Below are positions 24,719-32,277 of a DNA stretch of 33,275 nucleotides, in pieces. The notes below the pieces were generated by a model that saw nothing but the letters and a program-made list of their open reading frames with translations, was not told the DNA's origin and made no database searches. The stretch's first letter is position 1. Each line of letters starts with the position of its first letter. Position numbers and translations under genes: made by a program. The stretch is from Lachnospiraceae bacterium UBA4364 (GTDB taxonomy: Bacteria > Bacillota > Clostridia > Lachnospirales > Lachnospiraceae): positions 1-33,275 of the forward strand of contig DGSK01000039.1 of the NCBI GenBank assembly GCA_002393955.1, written 5' to 3'.

Positions 24719-24724
24719 ATTATA
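24719..24724 (-). promoter_or_regulatory. -10 box for the EAL-EAL-rhomboid transcript
   Basis: The minus strand reads GGGTATAATGG, a perfect -10 about 50 bases before the ATG at 24668. The spacer region is a run of A then G, and no good -35 is seen, so an activator may be needed. An ATG directly followed by TAA occurs inside the leader, just before the real start. Confidence 0.5.
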
Positions 24725-24766
24725 CCCCCCTTTTTTCAAGAAAACCTTTTCCTTAAGACAACGTGA

Positions 24767-24775
24767 TGATATAAT
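24767..24775 (+). promoter_or_regulatory. Extended -10 promoter of the third EAL gene
   Basis: TGATATAAT is a perfect extended -10 (TG-N-TATAAT), with an expected start near 24782. It is divergent from the -10 at 24719-24724, with only about 45 bases between them, so one regulator could control both directions. Confidence 0.6.
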
Positions 24776-24855
24776 GAGTGGAGGGTATGTACCCTGATCC
24801 GGCGAGGGGGCTGGCAGCTGAATGTAATGCTTTATGGGGGATTTTTAACGTCCGG

Positions 24856-26787
24856 ATGTACGAGGTATTCTTTTACACATGCGCAATTATACTGTCATGC
24901 TCCTGTATGTTCTATGTTCTGAACAGGAAGCTTATTCAAAAGGCTCACAGTAAAGTCTTTCTTTTCATATTGATAAATATAACGGTTGTATCCGCCGCAG
25001 ACCTGACAAGCAATCTTCTGACGCCGCTCTGCGCAGGTAACTCTTCTATTTTATTGCTGCGGACCTCCATGGATTATATATATTTCTTTATGCACAACAC
25101 CCTTTCGCCGGCATACACCCTGTATATAATGCTGATAAACGGCAGTACTGCAGTGCGAAAAAAAGGATTCCGCATAGGCTATGTCATACCGGCAATAATA
25201 ACAGAGCTGCTGACGGTGGCAAACCTTTTCACCGGCGTGATATTCCATGTGGACGCAAACGGCATATATCACAGGGGTGTCGGTATGCCTGCGCTCTATG
25301 TGATTTCATGCACCTACCTGTTTGTAGCAATCTACTACATCCTGTGCCACCGTAAATCCATGAGTTCCGGCATGTATTCCACGCTCTGGTTTTTCTTCTC
25401 CTTCTCTCTGATAGGGATCGTTGTGCAGGCCGTCAATGTAAATCTCCCGATCGAGTCCTTTGCGGAAGCTCTTTCCATGCTGGGCATCATGCTCACTCTG
25501 GAAAACGAGGACACCAGCATAGATCCCATATCCGGTGCCTACAACCGTTCCACATTCATGGAAGAAAACAGGCGCAGGATCAACTCCGAAGACAGATATT
25601 CCGTTATCAGCGTAAATTTCACGAACTACAAGTTTTTTGCCCGAATGTTCGGCTATGATGAAAGAAGCCATGCCCTGCGCCAGATTGCTTCCTGGATGAT
25701 GCACCTTGCCCCGGATGCACTGGTCTACAGGCTCTCCGACAGCAATTTTACGCTCCTTACACGCAAAACATCCGACGAGGACATAGATGACATCACCGCA
25801 GAGATAGCAAAACGTTTTGAGCACGAATGGAAAAACAATGACTCCGTGCTGCAGTTCAATATACAGATACGTGTTGCCGTAATCCCCGATGACGGAGTAA
25901 CGGAACCGGATATGCTCTTAGAGCTTGCCGACGACATGGATTCCGTCAAGTCAAACGGCGTACAGCTCCAGCGCGGCAAGGATCTGCGCTATCTATCCAG
26001 AAGAGTGGCTGTGGAAAATGCACTCAGACGCGCCTTTGAAGAGGACAGATTCGAAGTCTATTACCAGCCTATATGGTTTGCCGGCAACCAAAAAATATAT
26101 TCAGCAGAAGCGCTGCTCAGATTAAACGATCCCGATCTCGGTTTCATCCCCCCTGATGAGATGATCCCCATTGCAGAGCGAAACGGGCAGATAGACAAGA
26201 TAGGCATTACCGTATTCGAAAAAGTCTGTGCCTTCATAGCAGACGAACGCTTCAAAAAGCTGGGACTTAAGTACGTGGAAATTAACTTAAGCCTTTATCA
26301 GCTGGTATTTTCGGATACCCTGGTCCGCTTTGATGAAATAATGAAAAGCTACGGCGTGACCAGCGACCAGATCAATCTCGAGATTACAGAATCCGCTTCA
26401 CTCACATCCTACAGCGGGATAAGCACCTCCATCAGTGCACTGAAATCCGCCGGATTCAGCTTCTCGCTTGACGACTACGGCACGGGATATTCCAATCTTA
26501 CTAATATAGTAAATATGGATTTTCTTAATATAAAATCAGACAAAGGCCTGCTCTGGGCTGCAGATGAAAGCTCAAAACACCTGCTGGTCGATTCCATCAG
26601 GATGATGCGGAGACTCGGTATGAACGTTATCCAGGAAGGTGTGGAAACAAGCGAACAGCTTGACCTGGTACTCAACGCCGGTGCCAATCTGGTGCAGGGG
26701 TACTACTTTTCCAAGCCGCTGCCCAAGGAAGATTTTATAGACTTTACCAGAAACTACAATAAAAAAGACAGCATGGCAGCAAGTTAA
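24856..26787 (+). CDS. 7TM-like sensor with degenerate GGDEF and intact EAL (c-di-GMP phosphodiesterase)
   Basis: This protein is about 643 aa with a hydrophobic N-terminal block (about seven helices), a GGDEF-like domain that keeps the opening DPISGAYNRSTF but has YRLSDSNFTL in place of the signature, and an EAL domain with EALLRL, EINLSL, LEITES, LDDYGTGYSN, QEGVETSEQ and QGYYFSKP. It should degrade c-di-GMP. The frame is open from a GTG at 24778, but the extended -10 box at 24770-24775 would put the transcript start inside that extension. The ATG at 24856 directly precedes the first helix and is preferred. It is divergent from the two EAL genes on the minus strand. The CAP-protein gene follows after 67 bases. 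Confidence 0.9.
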   Translation: MYEVFFYTCAIILSCSCMFYVLNRKLIQKAHSKVFLFILINITVVSAADLTSNLLTPLCAGNSSILLLRTSMDYIYFFMHNTLSPAYTLYIMLINGSTAVRKKGFRIGYVIPAIITELLTVANLFTGVIFHVDANGIYHRGVGMPALYVISCTYLFVAIYYILCHRKSMSSGMYSTLWFFFSFSLIGIVVQAVNVNLPIESFAEALSMLGIMLTLENEDTSIDPISGAYNRSTFMEENRRRINSEDRYSVISVNFTNYKFFARMFGYDERSHALRQIASWMMHLAPDALVYRLSDSNFTLLTRKTSDEDIDDITAEIAKRFEHEWKNNDSVLQFNIQIRVAVIPDDGVTEPDMLLELADDMDSVKSNGVQLQRGKDLRYLSRRVAVENALRRAFEEDRFEVYYQPIWFAGNQKIYSAEALLRLNDPDLGFIPPDEMIPIAERNGQIDKIGITVFEKVCAFIADERFKKLGLKYVEINLSLYQLVFSDTLVRFDEIMKSYGVTSDQINLEITESASLTSYSGISTSISALKSAGFSFSLDDYGTGYSNLTNIVNMDFLNIKSDKGLLWAADESSKHLLVDSIRMMRRLGMNVIQEGVETSEQLDLVLNAGANLVQGYYFSKPLPKEDFIDFTRNYNKKDSMAAS

Positions 26788-26854
26788 GGTAATTGCTATA
26801 GCGGATTACAAGGACATATTCCCAACAAAGACACAGGAAAGGAAACATATCCAA

Positions 26855-27928
26855 ATGAAAAAACACAACATAAAAGCCCCGGTAATACTTGCACTCCTTA
26901 CCCTGATCCTTTTTGCAGGATTAGAATATACGCAGCTTAAGTGGGAGGATAAGGATCCCGCCAAATCAACCCGTGCCCAATACAGTGAAAACCTGGAAAA
27001 CAATCTGGGCGGAGCCTATACGGAAAGCACGGCAGCCGGCACAATGACAGAAGAAGAACGGGCGGAGATGGAAGCTGCTGCCCAGGCTCGTATAGATGCC
27101 AGCAAGTCAGAAATAGCAACAAGGGCTGTCAATACCCGTGCTGCCGCTGATGCCCTTGCGGAAGAAAAGGAAGAGGCTGAGGCTGCTGCCCAGGCCGCCG
27201 CGGAAGAAGACGCAATGCAAGAGGGTGACCGTGATGCAGAAGACTCCGAAGATTCCGAAGATTTTGAGGATGCTGAAGAAACAGATACGGAAGATGCTGA
27301 AGATCCCGCAGGCGAAGATAAACCCACAGAGGATGAAACTGCGGTAGCAACCGATGAAGATGCAGCCAATGAAGAAGCTGCAAAAGCTGCTGCCGAGGAA
27401 GAAGCCAGAGCACAGGAAGAAGCTGAAAAGGCTGCCGCTGAAGCCGCCAAAGCACAGGAGGAAGCTGAAAAGGCTGCCGCTGAAGCTGCCAAAGCTCAGG
27501 AGGAAGCTGAAAAAGCCGCTGCCCAGGCCGAAAAGCAGGCTTCAGTATCCGAGTATGCAACAGAAGTTACAAATATAGTCAATCAGTACAGGACCGAAGC
27601 CGGTCTTGCGCCCCTTAATCTCTCGCCTTCTCTTTGTGAAGCCGCAGAGGTACGTGCCACAGAGCTCCTCTCGTCATTCTCTCATACAAGGCCAAACGGC
27701 CAGGAATGTTTTTCAGCACTCGACGGTCTCGGCATACCTTACGGCTATGCCGGAGAAAACATAGCAGCAGGCCAGAAATCACCGTCTGAGGTAATGAACA
27801 GCTGGATCAACTCCCCCGGTCATAAGAAGAACATCATGAACCCCAACTTCACCAACATAGGCATCGCCTGCTACTATGATGCAAGCGCCCCCTACAGTTA
27901 CTATTGGGTACAGGTCTTTACGGATTGA
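26855..27928 (+). CDS. Membrane-anchored CAP/SCP-domain protein with an Ala/Glu-rich stalk
   Basis: This 357-aa protein has an N-terminal signal anchor (about 8-25). A long Ala/Glu/Asp-rich, probably helical stalk (about 60-232) includes three 14-residue repeats of the type AQEEAEKAAAEAAK. The C-terminal CAP domain (about 235-357) carries SHTRPNG, GENIAAG and SPGHKKNIMNPNFTNIGIA, giving the His/Glu/His cavity residues of the family. Bacterial CAP proteins are extracellular or cell-wall associated and their activity is mostly undefined. The stalk could carry the domain through the peptidoglycan. A GGAAAGGAAA site precedes the ATG. It is probably co-transcribed with the upstream EAL gene. Confidence 0.9.
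   Translation: MKKHNIKAPVILALLTLILFAGLEYTQLKWEDKDPAKSTRAQYSENLENNLGGAYTESTAAGTMTEEERAEMEAAAQARIDASKSEIATRAVNTRAAADALAEEKEEAEAAAQAAAEEDAMQEGDRDAEDSEDSEDFEDAEETDTEDAEDPAGEDKPTEDETAVATDEDAANEEAAKAAAEEEARAQEEAEKAAAEAAKAQEEAEKAAAEAAKAQEEAEKAAAQAEKQASVSEYATEVTNIVNQYRTEAGLAPLNLSPSLCEAAEVRATELLSSFSHTRPNGQECFSALDGLGIPYGYAGENIAAGQKSPSEVMNSWINSPGHKKNIMNPNFTNIGIACYYDASAPYSYYWVQVFTD
27410..27535 (+). repeat. Three tandem 42-bp repeats in the CAP-protein stalk
   Basis: Units at 27410-27451, 27452-27493 and 27494-27535 each encode a 14-residue Ala/Glu/Lys repeat. The first two are almost identical at the DNA level and the third has diverged at its end. Confidence 0.85.
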
Positions 27929-28028
27929 GCTTGCGTTTACAGATTGCGCTTGTGTTTACATACCGGGCAGATGCTTTAGATCGTTTCAGACTTCAGTTTT
28001 GACAGATTAGACTGCTGCGCTTAAATCC

Positions 28029-28057
28029 TTGACACTTACAGTCAATTACTATAAAAT
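28029..28057 (+). promoter_or_regulatory. Strong sigma-A-type promoter before the tRNA region
   Basis: TTGACA (28029-28034), a 17-base spacer and TAAAAT (28052-28057) give the best promoter match in the window, with a start near 28064. No protein gene follows on this strand before the terminator at 28404-28455, so it should drive the tRNA-like units and the tRNA. Confidence 0.7.
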
Positions 28058-28060
28058 ATC

Positions 28061-28092
28061 TTTTGTTTGCGGATAATTTTGTTTGCGGATAA
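28061..28092 (+). repeat. Perfect tandem 16-mer at the transcript start
   Basis: TTTTGTTTGCGGATAA occurs twice in a row (28061-28076 and 28077-28092), directly at and after the predicted start site of the tRNA transcript. Confidence 0.9.
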
Positions 28093-28102
28093 GAGTCCGA
28101 GA

Positions 28103-28180
28103 CGGCGTGTAGCGCAGCAGGGTCAGCTTCGCTGACCACGTAGCTTCGCAGACTGCATAACGCTTCACTCGTGTGTGGCA
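28103..28180 (+). pseudogene. tRNA-like relic A with hairpin insert
   Basis: ACGGCG and a GCGCAG D-arm start are followed by CAGGGTCAGCTTCGCTGACC, a perfect 7-bp hairpin, then ACGTAG. The pattern aligns with relic B but the anticodon and T arms are no longer recognisable. The hairpin loop is TTC, the reverse complement of the GAA loop in relic B. Confidence 0.45.
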
Positions 28181-28215
28181 GACATATTAAGATATTATCG
28201 TTAAGCATTCGTTTA

Positions 28216-28285
28216 ACGGCGCATGGCTCAGCAGGGTCAGCGAAGCTGACCACGTAGAGCGCTGCGTTCGGGACGCAGAGGTCGA
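28216..28285 (+). pseudogene. Truncated tRNA-Pro relic B with D-loop hairpin insert
   Basis: The first 16 bases (CGGCGCATGGCTCAGC) and the 30 bases from TAGAGCGCTGCG to AGAGGTCG are identical to the tRNA-Pro gene 100 bases downstream, including the CGG anticodon arm. The D-loop carries an insert with the hairpin GGTCAGC-GAA-GCTGACC. The T arm and acceptor 3' strand are missing, so it cannot make a normal tRNA. Confidence 0.75.
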
Positions 28286-28315
28286 ATTGAATACTGTCGT
28301 TAAACAAATATTTAA

Positions 28316-28389
28316 CGGCGCATGGCTCAGCTTGGTAGAGCGCTGCGTTCGGGACGCAGAGGTCGTGGGTTCGAATCCCGTCGCTTCGA
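28316..28389 (+). tRNA. tRNA-Pro (anticodon CGG), acceptor stem poorly paired
   Basis: D arm GCTC/GAGC, anticodon arm CTGCG-TTCGGGA-CGCAG with anticodon CGG at 28350-28352, a five-base variable loop AGGTC, and T arm with loop TTCGAAT are all correct. The 3' acceptor strand CGCTTCG (28382-28388) should face CGAAGCG, but the 5' strand is CGGCGCA, leaving about two mismatches and one wobble pair out of seven. No CCA is encoded. It may be functional with a weak stem, or a hybrid of a true tRNA-Pro and the upstream relic. It reads CCG codons. Confidence 0.75.
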
Positions 28390-28403
28390 CTCTTGGCAGG
28401 GGC

Positions 28404-28455
28404 AATCCCGGAACTGTATGTAAATGCGGTTCCGGGATTTTTCTTTTTCTTTTTC
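28404..28455 (+). terminator. Rho-independent terminator of the tRNA unit
   Basis: Perfect 11-bp stem AATCCCGGAAC (28404-28414) with GTTCCGGGATT (28429-28439), followed by a T-rich run to 28455. Confidence 0.9.
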
Positions 28456-28468
28456 GAGTTCAAAAAAA

Positions 28469-28497
28469 TCCACAAAACACAGCCGTTATGCTATGAT
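28469..28497 (+). promoter_or_regulatory. Promoter of rfbA
   Basis: TCCACA (28469-28474), a 17-base spacer and TATGAT (28492-28497) preceded by TGC form an extended -10 promoter. The leader to the ATG at 28621 would be about 115 bases. Confidence 0.45.
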
Positions 28498-28620
28498 AGT
28501 AACAGCACATTTCTGCGCATAGATCCGCCCGTGTAACTGATATCGCACCTCTTCACAGGATCGGCGCAAGACACATAAAATCTCTTATATCTTCACCTTT
28601 AAGAGGAGGACATTGAATCA

Positions 28621-29514
28621 ATGAAAGGCATCGTTCTCGCCGGCGGCTCCGGCACCAGACTCTATCCGCTGACCATGGTCACATCCAAGCAGCTGCTCCC
28701 CATATACGACAAACCGATGATCTACTATCCGATTTCCGTCCTGATGAACGCCGGGATCCGCGATATCCTGATCATCTCCACGCCGCAGGATCTGCCCCGC
28801 TTTGAGATCCTCCTGGGAGACGGCCACCAGTTCGGAATCCATCTCTCCTACAAGGCCCAGCCCTCTCCGGACGGCCTGGCGCAGGCCTTTACCCTCGGTG
28901 AAGAGTTCATTAACGGAGAACCCGCCGCCATGATCCTGGGCGACAATATCTTTGCCGGCCACGGACTCAAGAAGAGACTCCGCGCCGCTGTAGAGAAGGC
29001 GGAAAACGGCGAGGGCGCTACTGTCTTCGGCTACTATGTCGATGACCCCGAGCGCTTCGGCATTGTTGAGTTTGACAAAGACGGAAACGCCATTTCCATC
29101 GAGGAAAAACCCGAGCATCCCAAGAGCAACTACTGCGTGACCGGACTGTATTTCTACGACAACCGCGTCGTCGAGTACGCCAAGAACCTCAAGCCCTCCG
29201 CCCGCGGCGAGTATGAGATCACCGACCTCAACCGCATCTATCTCGAGGACAAACAGCTCCACGTAGAACTTCTGGGACAGGGCTTCACCTGGCTGGACAC
29301 AGGAACCCACGAGAGCCTGGTCGACGCCACCAACTTCGTCAAGACCATCGAGACACACCAGCACCGCAAGATCGGCTGCCTGGAGGAGATCGCCTACCTC
29401 AACGGCTGGATCACCCGCGAAGAGATCCTCGAGACCTATGAGGTCCTCAAGAAAAACCAGTACGGCCAGTATCTCAAGGATGTCCTGGACGGAAAATATA
29501 TCGACAATCTGTAA
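28621..29514 (+). CDS. rfbA: Glucose-1-phosphate thymidylyltransferase
   Basis: This 297-aa cytoplasmic enzyme joins dTTP and glucose 1-phosphate to dTDP-glucose, the first step of dTDP-L-rhamnose synthesis. The nucleotide-binding loop GGSGTRLYPLT is at the N-terminus, followed by KQLLPIYDKPMIYYP, GDNIFAGHG, the IEEKPEHPKSNY substrate motif and TWLDTGTHESL. The length fits the RmlA family. GAGGAGG stands 9 to 10 bases before the ATG. It is followed by a perfect terminator, so it is monocistronic; rfbB, rfbC and rfbD are not in the window. Its third codon positions are far richer in G/C than those of the genes before the tRNA. Confidence 0.95.
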   Translation: MKGIVLAGGSGTRLYPLTMVTSKQLLPIYDKPMIYYPISVLMNAGIRDILIISTPQDLPRFEILLGDGHQFGIHLSYKAQPSPDGLAQAFTLGEEFINGEPAAMILGDNIFAGHGLKKRLRAAVEKAENGEGATVFGYYVDDPERFGIVEFDKDGNAISIEEKPEHPKSNYCVTGLYFYDNRVVEYAKNLKPSARGEYEITDLNRIYLEDKQLHVELLGQGFTWLDTGTHESLVDATNFVKTIETHQHRKIGCLEEIAYLNGWITREEILETYEVLKKNQYGQYLKDVLDGKYIDNL

Positions 29515-29522
29515 AACGCGGC

Positions 29523-29560
29523 AAGTGCCGGAGGAAGCTGCTTCCTCCGGCACTTTTCTG
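29523..29560 (+). terminator. Rho-independent terminator of rfbA
   Basis: Perfect 15-bp stem AAGTGCCGGAGGAAG/CTTCCTCCGGCACTT (29523-29555) with a three-base loop, followed by TTCTGCACTTTTTT. It begins 8 bases past the rfbA stop. No T-run follows on the other strand, so it does not serve gpsA equally well. Confidence 0.9.
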
Positions 29561-29608
29561 CACTTTTTTCACTTCTTTAACTTCTTTATCTTCTTCACAG
29601 GAAAGCCG

Positions 29609-30712
29609 TCACCTGGAAAAGACCCCGTGAATGGATTCAGCCAGGATCCTGGCGAAATAGGTCGTTCTGCTCACGGTCGGCAGTTCGGATTTCTTTTTAC
29701 GTCCCATCAGCTTCATAGCCCCGTCCGCGGGATCCTGGCCTCCGCGGATGATGCCGTCCATGAAGGAGACAATGGGCATTTCCACTTCGTACTGGTCCCT
29801 GAGGCGGACGGCCGCAGGAATGGCATTGATTCCCTCGACGACCATGCCGACCTTTTTGACAGCCTCCTCCGGCGAAGTACCCTGGCCGATCAAAAATCCC
29901 GCCTTGTTGTTGCGGCTGTGGCGGCTGGTGGCTGTGACGATCAGATCGCCGACACCTGCCAGGCCGTAAAAAGTCTGCTCTATGCAGCCCATTTTCAAGC
30001 CGAGACGGACGATCTCCGCAAGTCCCCGGGTGATCAGGGCAGCGCGCGCATTATCGCCGTAGCCCAGGCCGGTCGAAACACCTGCCGCAAGGGCGATGAT
30101 ATTCTTGAGGGCGCCGCAAAGTTCCACGCCCTTTACATCTGTATTGGTGTAGACACGCAGGCAGGTCGGATTCTCCGGTGTGCCCATGAAGATGTCCTGC
30201 ACCATTTCCGCTGTCTTCACATCCTGGCAGGCGGACACGATCGTCGTGGGCAGATCCATGGCGACTTCCTCTGCATGGGTCGGGCCGGAAAGGGCGACGA
30301 TCTTCACATTGGAGGGCACCAGCCCAACATCTGCCCCCTTTTCCAGTTCGCTGCGGATGACCTCCGACATGGTCATCAGCGTGTCCGGCTCGATTCCCTT
30401 GGCCACATCGACAATGACCTGGCCGTCCGGAATATAGGGACGGGCAGCCGCCGCTGTGGAGCGCACAAAGACCGAGGGCACGGCAAAGAGCAGGATGTCC
30501 TTTCCCTCACAGACCTCTTGTATGGATTTGGTAAACATGAGCTCCTGCGGGATCTCCATCTCCGGCAGCTTGGGATGCCTGCGGGTTTTGTCCAGTTCGT
30601 CTATCTCTGTTCCGAGCGCCGACCACACGAGCACTTCATTTCCGGCATTGCAGAGCATCCTTGCCAGCGCCATTCCCCATGTACCTGCACCAAGAACACC
30701 AATCTTTTTCAC
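29609..30712 (-). CDS. gpsA: NAD(P)-dependent glycerol-3-phosphate dehydrogenase
   Basis: This enzyme reduces dihydroxyacetone phosphate to sn-glycerol 3-phosphate for phospholipid synthesis in the cytoplasm. The Rossmann motif GAGTWGMALA is at the N-terminus. SGPTHAEEVA and CGALKNIIALAAG, with the catalytic Lys, follow, then NDNARAALITRGLAEI-type residues of the substrate site. At 367 aa it is about 25 to 35 residues longer than the usual GpsA, the excess being a basic tail (GRKKKSELPTVSR). The start is a GTG at 30712 with AGGAGG seven bases upstream. A promoter lies at 30757-30785. Confidence 0.95.
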   Translation of the reverse strand: MKKIGVLGAGTWGMALARMLCNAGNEVLVWSALGTEIDELDKTRRHPKLPEMEIPQELMFTKSIQEVCEGKDILLFAVPSVFVRSTAAAARPYIPDGQVIVDVAKGIEPDTLMTMSEVIRSELEKGADVGLVPSNVKIVALSGPTHAEEVAMDLPTTIVSACQDVKTAEMVQDIFMGTPENPTCLRVYTNTDVKGVELCGALKNIIALAAGVSTGLGYGDNARAALITRGLAEIVRLGLKMGCIEQTFYGLAGVGDLIVTATSRHSRNNKAGFLIGQGTSPEEAVKKVGMVVEGINAIPAAVRLRDQYEVEMPIVSFMDGIIRGGQDPADGAMKLMGRKKKSELPTVSRTTYFARILAESIHGVFSR

Positions 30713-30756
30713 TGTGTACCTCCTCTAGTCATGTAATATCTCATCAAGTACCCTCT

Positions 30757-30785
30757 ACTCTACCATTATTTTCCATTTCTGTAAA
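30757..30785 (-). promoter_or_regulatory. Promoter of gpsA
   Basis: On the minus strand, TTTACA (30780-30785), a 17-base spacer and TAGAGT (30757-30762) give a start near 30750, about 40 bases before the GTG. The rest of the 302-base gap to ald holds A/T-rich sequence and the ald hairpin. Confidence 0.5.
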
Positions 30786-30945
30786 ATACAGGCAGGATCA
30801 TGCATCCCGGACGCATACATACCGCACGAATACCGCATACATACCGGACGGGAAGAATAATAAAAATAAAGAATAACAGAAAGAAAAAGGACAATTGACC
30901 TCAGAGCTTGAATCACCGGGAATCCCTGCCCGATCATCCAGAAAG

Positions 30946-30985
30946 AGCGCCTGCAGGGAAAACAGACCGTCTCCCCGCAGGCGCT
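30946..30985 (-). terminator. Terminator hairpin after ald
   Basis: Arms AGCGCCTGC (30946-30954) and GCAGGCGCT (30977-30985) are perfect and extend into AGGG/CCCC. The plus side is followed by TTTTTC and the minus side only by CTTTCT. It sits about 30 bases past the ald stop and probably ends that gene, although its better T-run faces the other way. Confidence 0.55.
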
Positions 30986-31014
30986 TTTTCAATTCACTGA
31001 GTATTTTCTTTTTT

Positions 31015-32127
31015 TCAGATCATAGCCATCAGATCTGCGCAGTCATAATCAAATGCAGCGGCGACATTGTGGTTGGTGATCTTTCCGTCGTAGCAGTTCA
31101 CGCCCAGGCGGATGCATTCATTCTTTTTGCAGGCCTCTTCCAGGCCGTCCTGCGCGATCTGCAGGCCGTAGCGGAGGGTGGCGTTTGTCAGGGCGATGGT
31201 GCTGGTGCGCGGAACAGCGCCGGGCATGTTACCTACGCAGTAATGGACTACGCCTTCCTCGATGAAGACGGGATCGTCGTGGGTAGTCACATGGCTGGAC
31301 TCGCCGCAGCCGCCCTGGTCGATGGCGACGTCTACGAAGACCGCGCCGTCCTTCATCTCAGACAGATATTTTTTCTTGAAAAGCTTGGGTGTCGTGCCGC
31401 CGGGGATCAGGACAGAGCCGATAACGAGGTCCGCGTCCTTCACGGCGCGCTCGATATTGCTGTCTGTGGAGACCAGGGTCTGGATGTGGGAGCCGAACAG
31501 GTTGTCCAGTTCCTCCAGGCGCTTGAGATTGACGTCCACGATAGTCACATTGGCGCCCATGCCGACCGCGATCCTGCAGGCGTTCATGCCGACTGTTCCG
31601 CCGCCCAGAACGACCACGTTTGCCTTGGGCGTCCCGGGAACACCTGCGAGCAGAATACCCTCACCGCCAAAGCGCTTCTCGAGATACTTGGCGCCCTCCT
31701 GGATGGAGAGACGGCCGGCGATCTGGCTCATCGGCGCCAGGCAGGGGAGAGAGCCGTCTTTTTCCTGCATGGTCTCGTAGGCGACTGCTTTCACCTTGCC
31801 GGCCAGCAGAGCGTCCGTCTGAGGCTTGTCCGCCGCCAGGTGCAGATATGTGTAGAGGATCAGACCATCGTGGAAGAGGCCGTATTCCTCCTCCAGAGGT
31901 TCCTTGACCTTGACCATCATCTCGACGTCTTTCCACACATCTGCGGCCAGATCGATCATGGAGGCACCCGCTGCCACATATTCTTCATCTGTAAAACCGG
32001 AACCGAGGCCGGCGCCCTTCTCGATCAGGACCTCATGGCCTGCGGAGACATAGGCACGCACATTGTCAGGTGTAAGGCCGACTCTGAATTCATTATTTTT
32101 AATCTCTTTGACACACCCGATCTTCAT
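31015..32127 (-). CDS. ald: Alanine dehydrogenase
   Basis: This 370-aa NAD-dependent enzyme interconverts alanine and pyruvate plus ammonia. N-terminal KEIKNNEFRVGLTP contains the substrate-binding Arg and is typical of Ald/PntA. KVKEPLEEEY, with the catalytic Lys, and YLHLAAD, with the catalytic His, follow, then the NAD loop VVLGGGTVGMNACRIA and a conserved DVAIDQGGCGESS. The length matches the family (about 370). AAGGAGG lies 13 bases before the ATG, slightly far. The next gene upstream on the same strand is the malic enzyme, so both may serve pyruvate, NADH and nitrogen balance. Confidence 0.95.
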   Translation of the reverse strand: MKIGCVKEIKNNEFRVGLTPDNVRAYVSAGHEVLIEKGAGLGSGFTDEEYVAAGASMIDLAADVWKDVEMMVKVKEPLEEEYGLFHDGLILYTYLHLAADKPQTDALLAGKVKAVAYETMQEKDGSLPCLAPMSQIAGRLSIQEGAKYLEKRFGGEGILLAGVPGTPKANVVVLGGGTVGMNACRIAVGMGANVTIVDVNLKRLEELDNLFGSHIQTLVSTDSNIERAVKDADLVIGSVLIPGGTTPKLFKKKYLSEMKDGAVFVDVAIDQGGCGESSHVTTHDDPVFIEEGVVHYCVGNMPGAVPRTSTIALTNATLRYGLQIAQDGLEEACKKNECIRLGVNCYDGKITNHNVAAAFDYDCADLMAMI

Positions 32128-32238
32128 AACGCGGCAGCAACCTCCTTTTCTTAAAACAGCATCTTATATTTTCTCAAACGCAGACCAAAAATTAATCAAA
32201 TATTGATCAAATCCGGATCTGCTATAAAAAGCATCACT

Positions 32239-32266
32239 GACAGGTCCGGTGAATGCAGGACCCGTC
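32239..32266 (-). terminator. Weak terminator hairpin after the malic enzyme gene
   Basis: On the minus strand, GACGGGTCC pairs with GGACCTGTC (one wobble pair). A five-T run follows about nine bases later. It sits 12 bases past the stop codon at 32278. The T-run is further from the stem than usual. Confidence 0.4.
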
Positions 32267-32277
32267 CGCGATCATTG

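Noticed and set aside
24778..24855. GTG start and 26-residue extension of the third EAL protein
   Set aside because: The extended -10 box ends only three bases before this GTG, so the transcript would begin after it.
24669..24855. c-di-GMP riboswitch before the EAL genes
   Set aside because: I looked for the conserved core of class I and II c-di-GMP riboswitches in the leaders and saw none; the leaders are only about 45-75 bases.
28216..28389. attL/attR pair of an integrated element at the tRNA
   Set aside because: The repeated part covers the 5' and anticodon regions, not the 3' end usually duplicated, only about 100 bases separate the copies, and there is no integrase gene.
27993..28475. 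160-aa minus-strand frame with repeated peptide blocks
   Set aside because: It is antisense to the tRNA-Pro gene and its relics; the peptide repeats simply reflect the duplicated tRNA sequence, and it crosses a terminator stem.
28618..29553. 311-aa minus-strand frame opposite rfbA
   Set aside because: It is a shadow of a G/C-rich gene: rfbA has all family motifs and a ribosome site, while this frame resembles no family.
29438..30736. 432-aa plus-strand frame opposite gpsA
   Set aside because: It starts inside rfbA, reads through the rfbA terminator and lies antisense to a clear GpsA; no recognisable domain.
30895..32154. 419-aa plus-strand frame opposite ald, and a similar 292-aa frame at 32203-33081 opposite the malic enzyme
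   Set aside because: Both are long only because the real genes are G/C-rich at third positions; composition is His/Gly/Arg/Asp-rich shadow type with no motifs.
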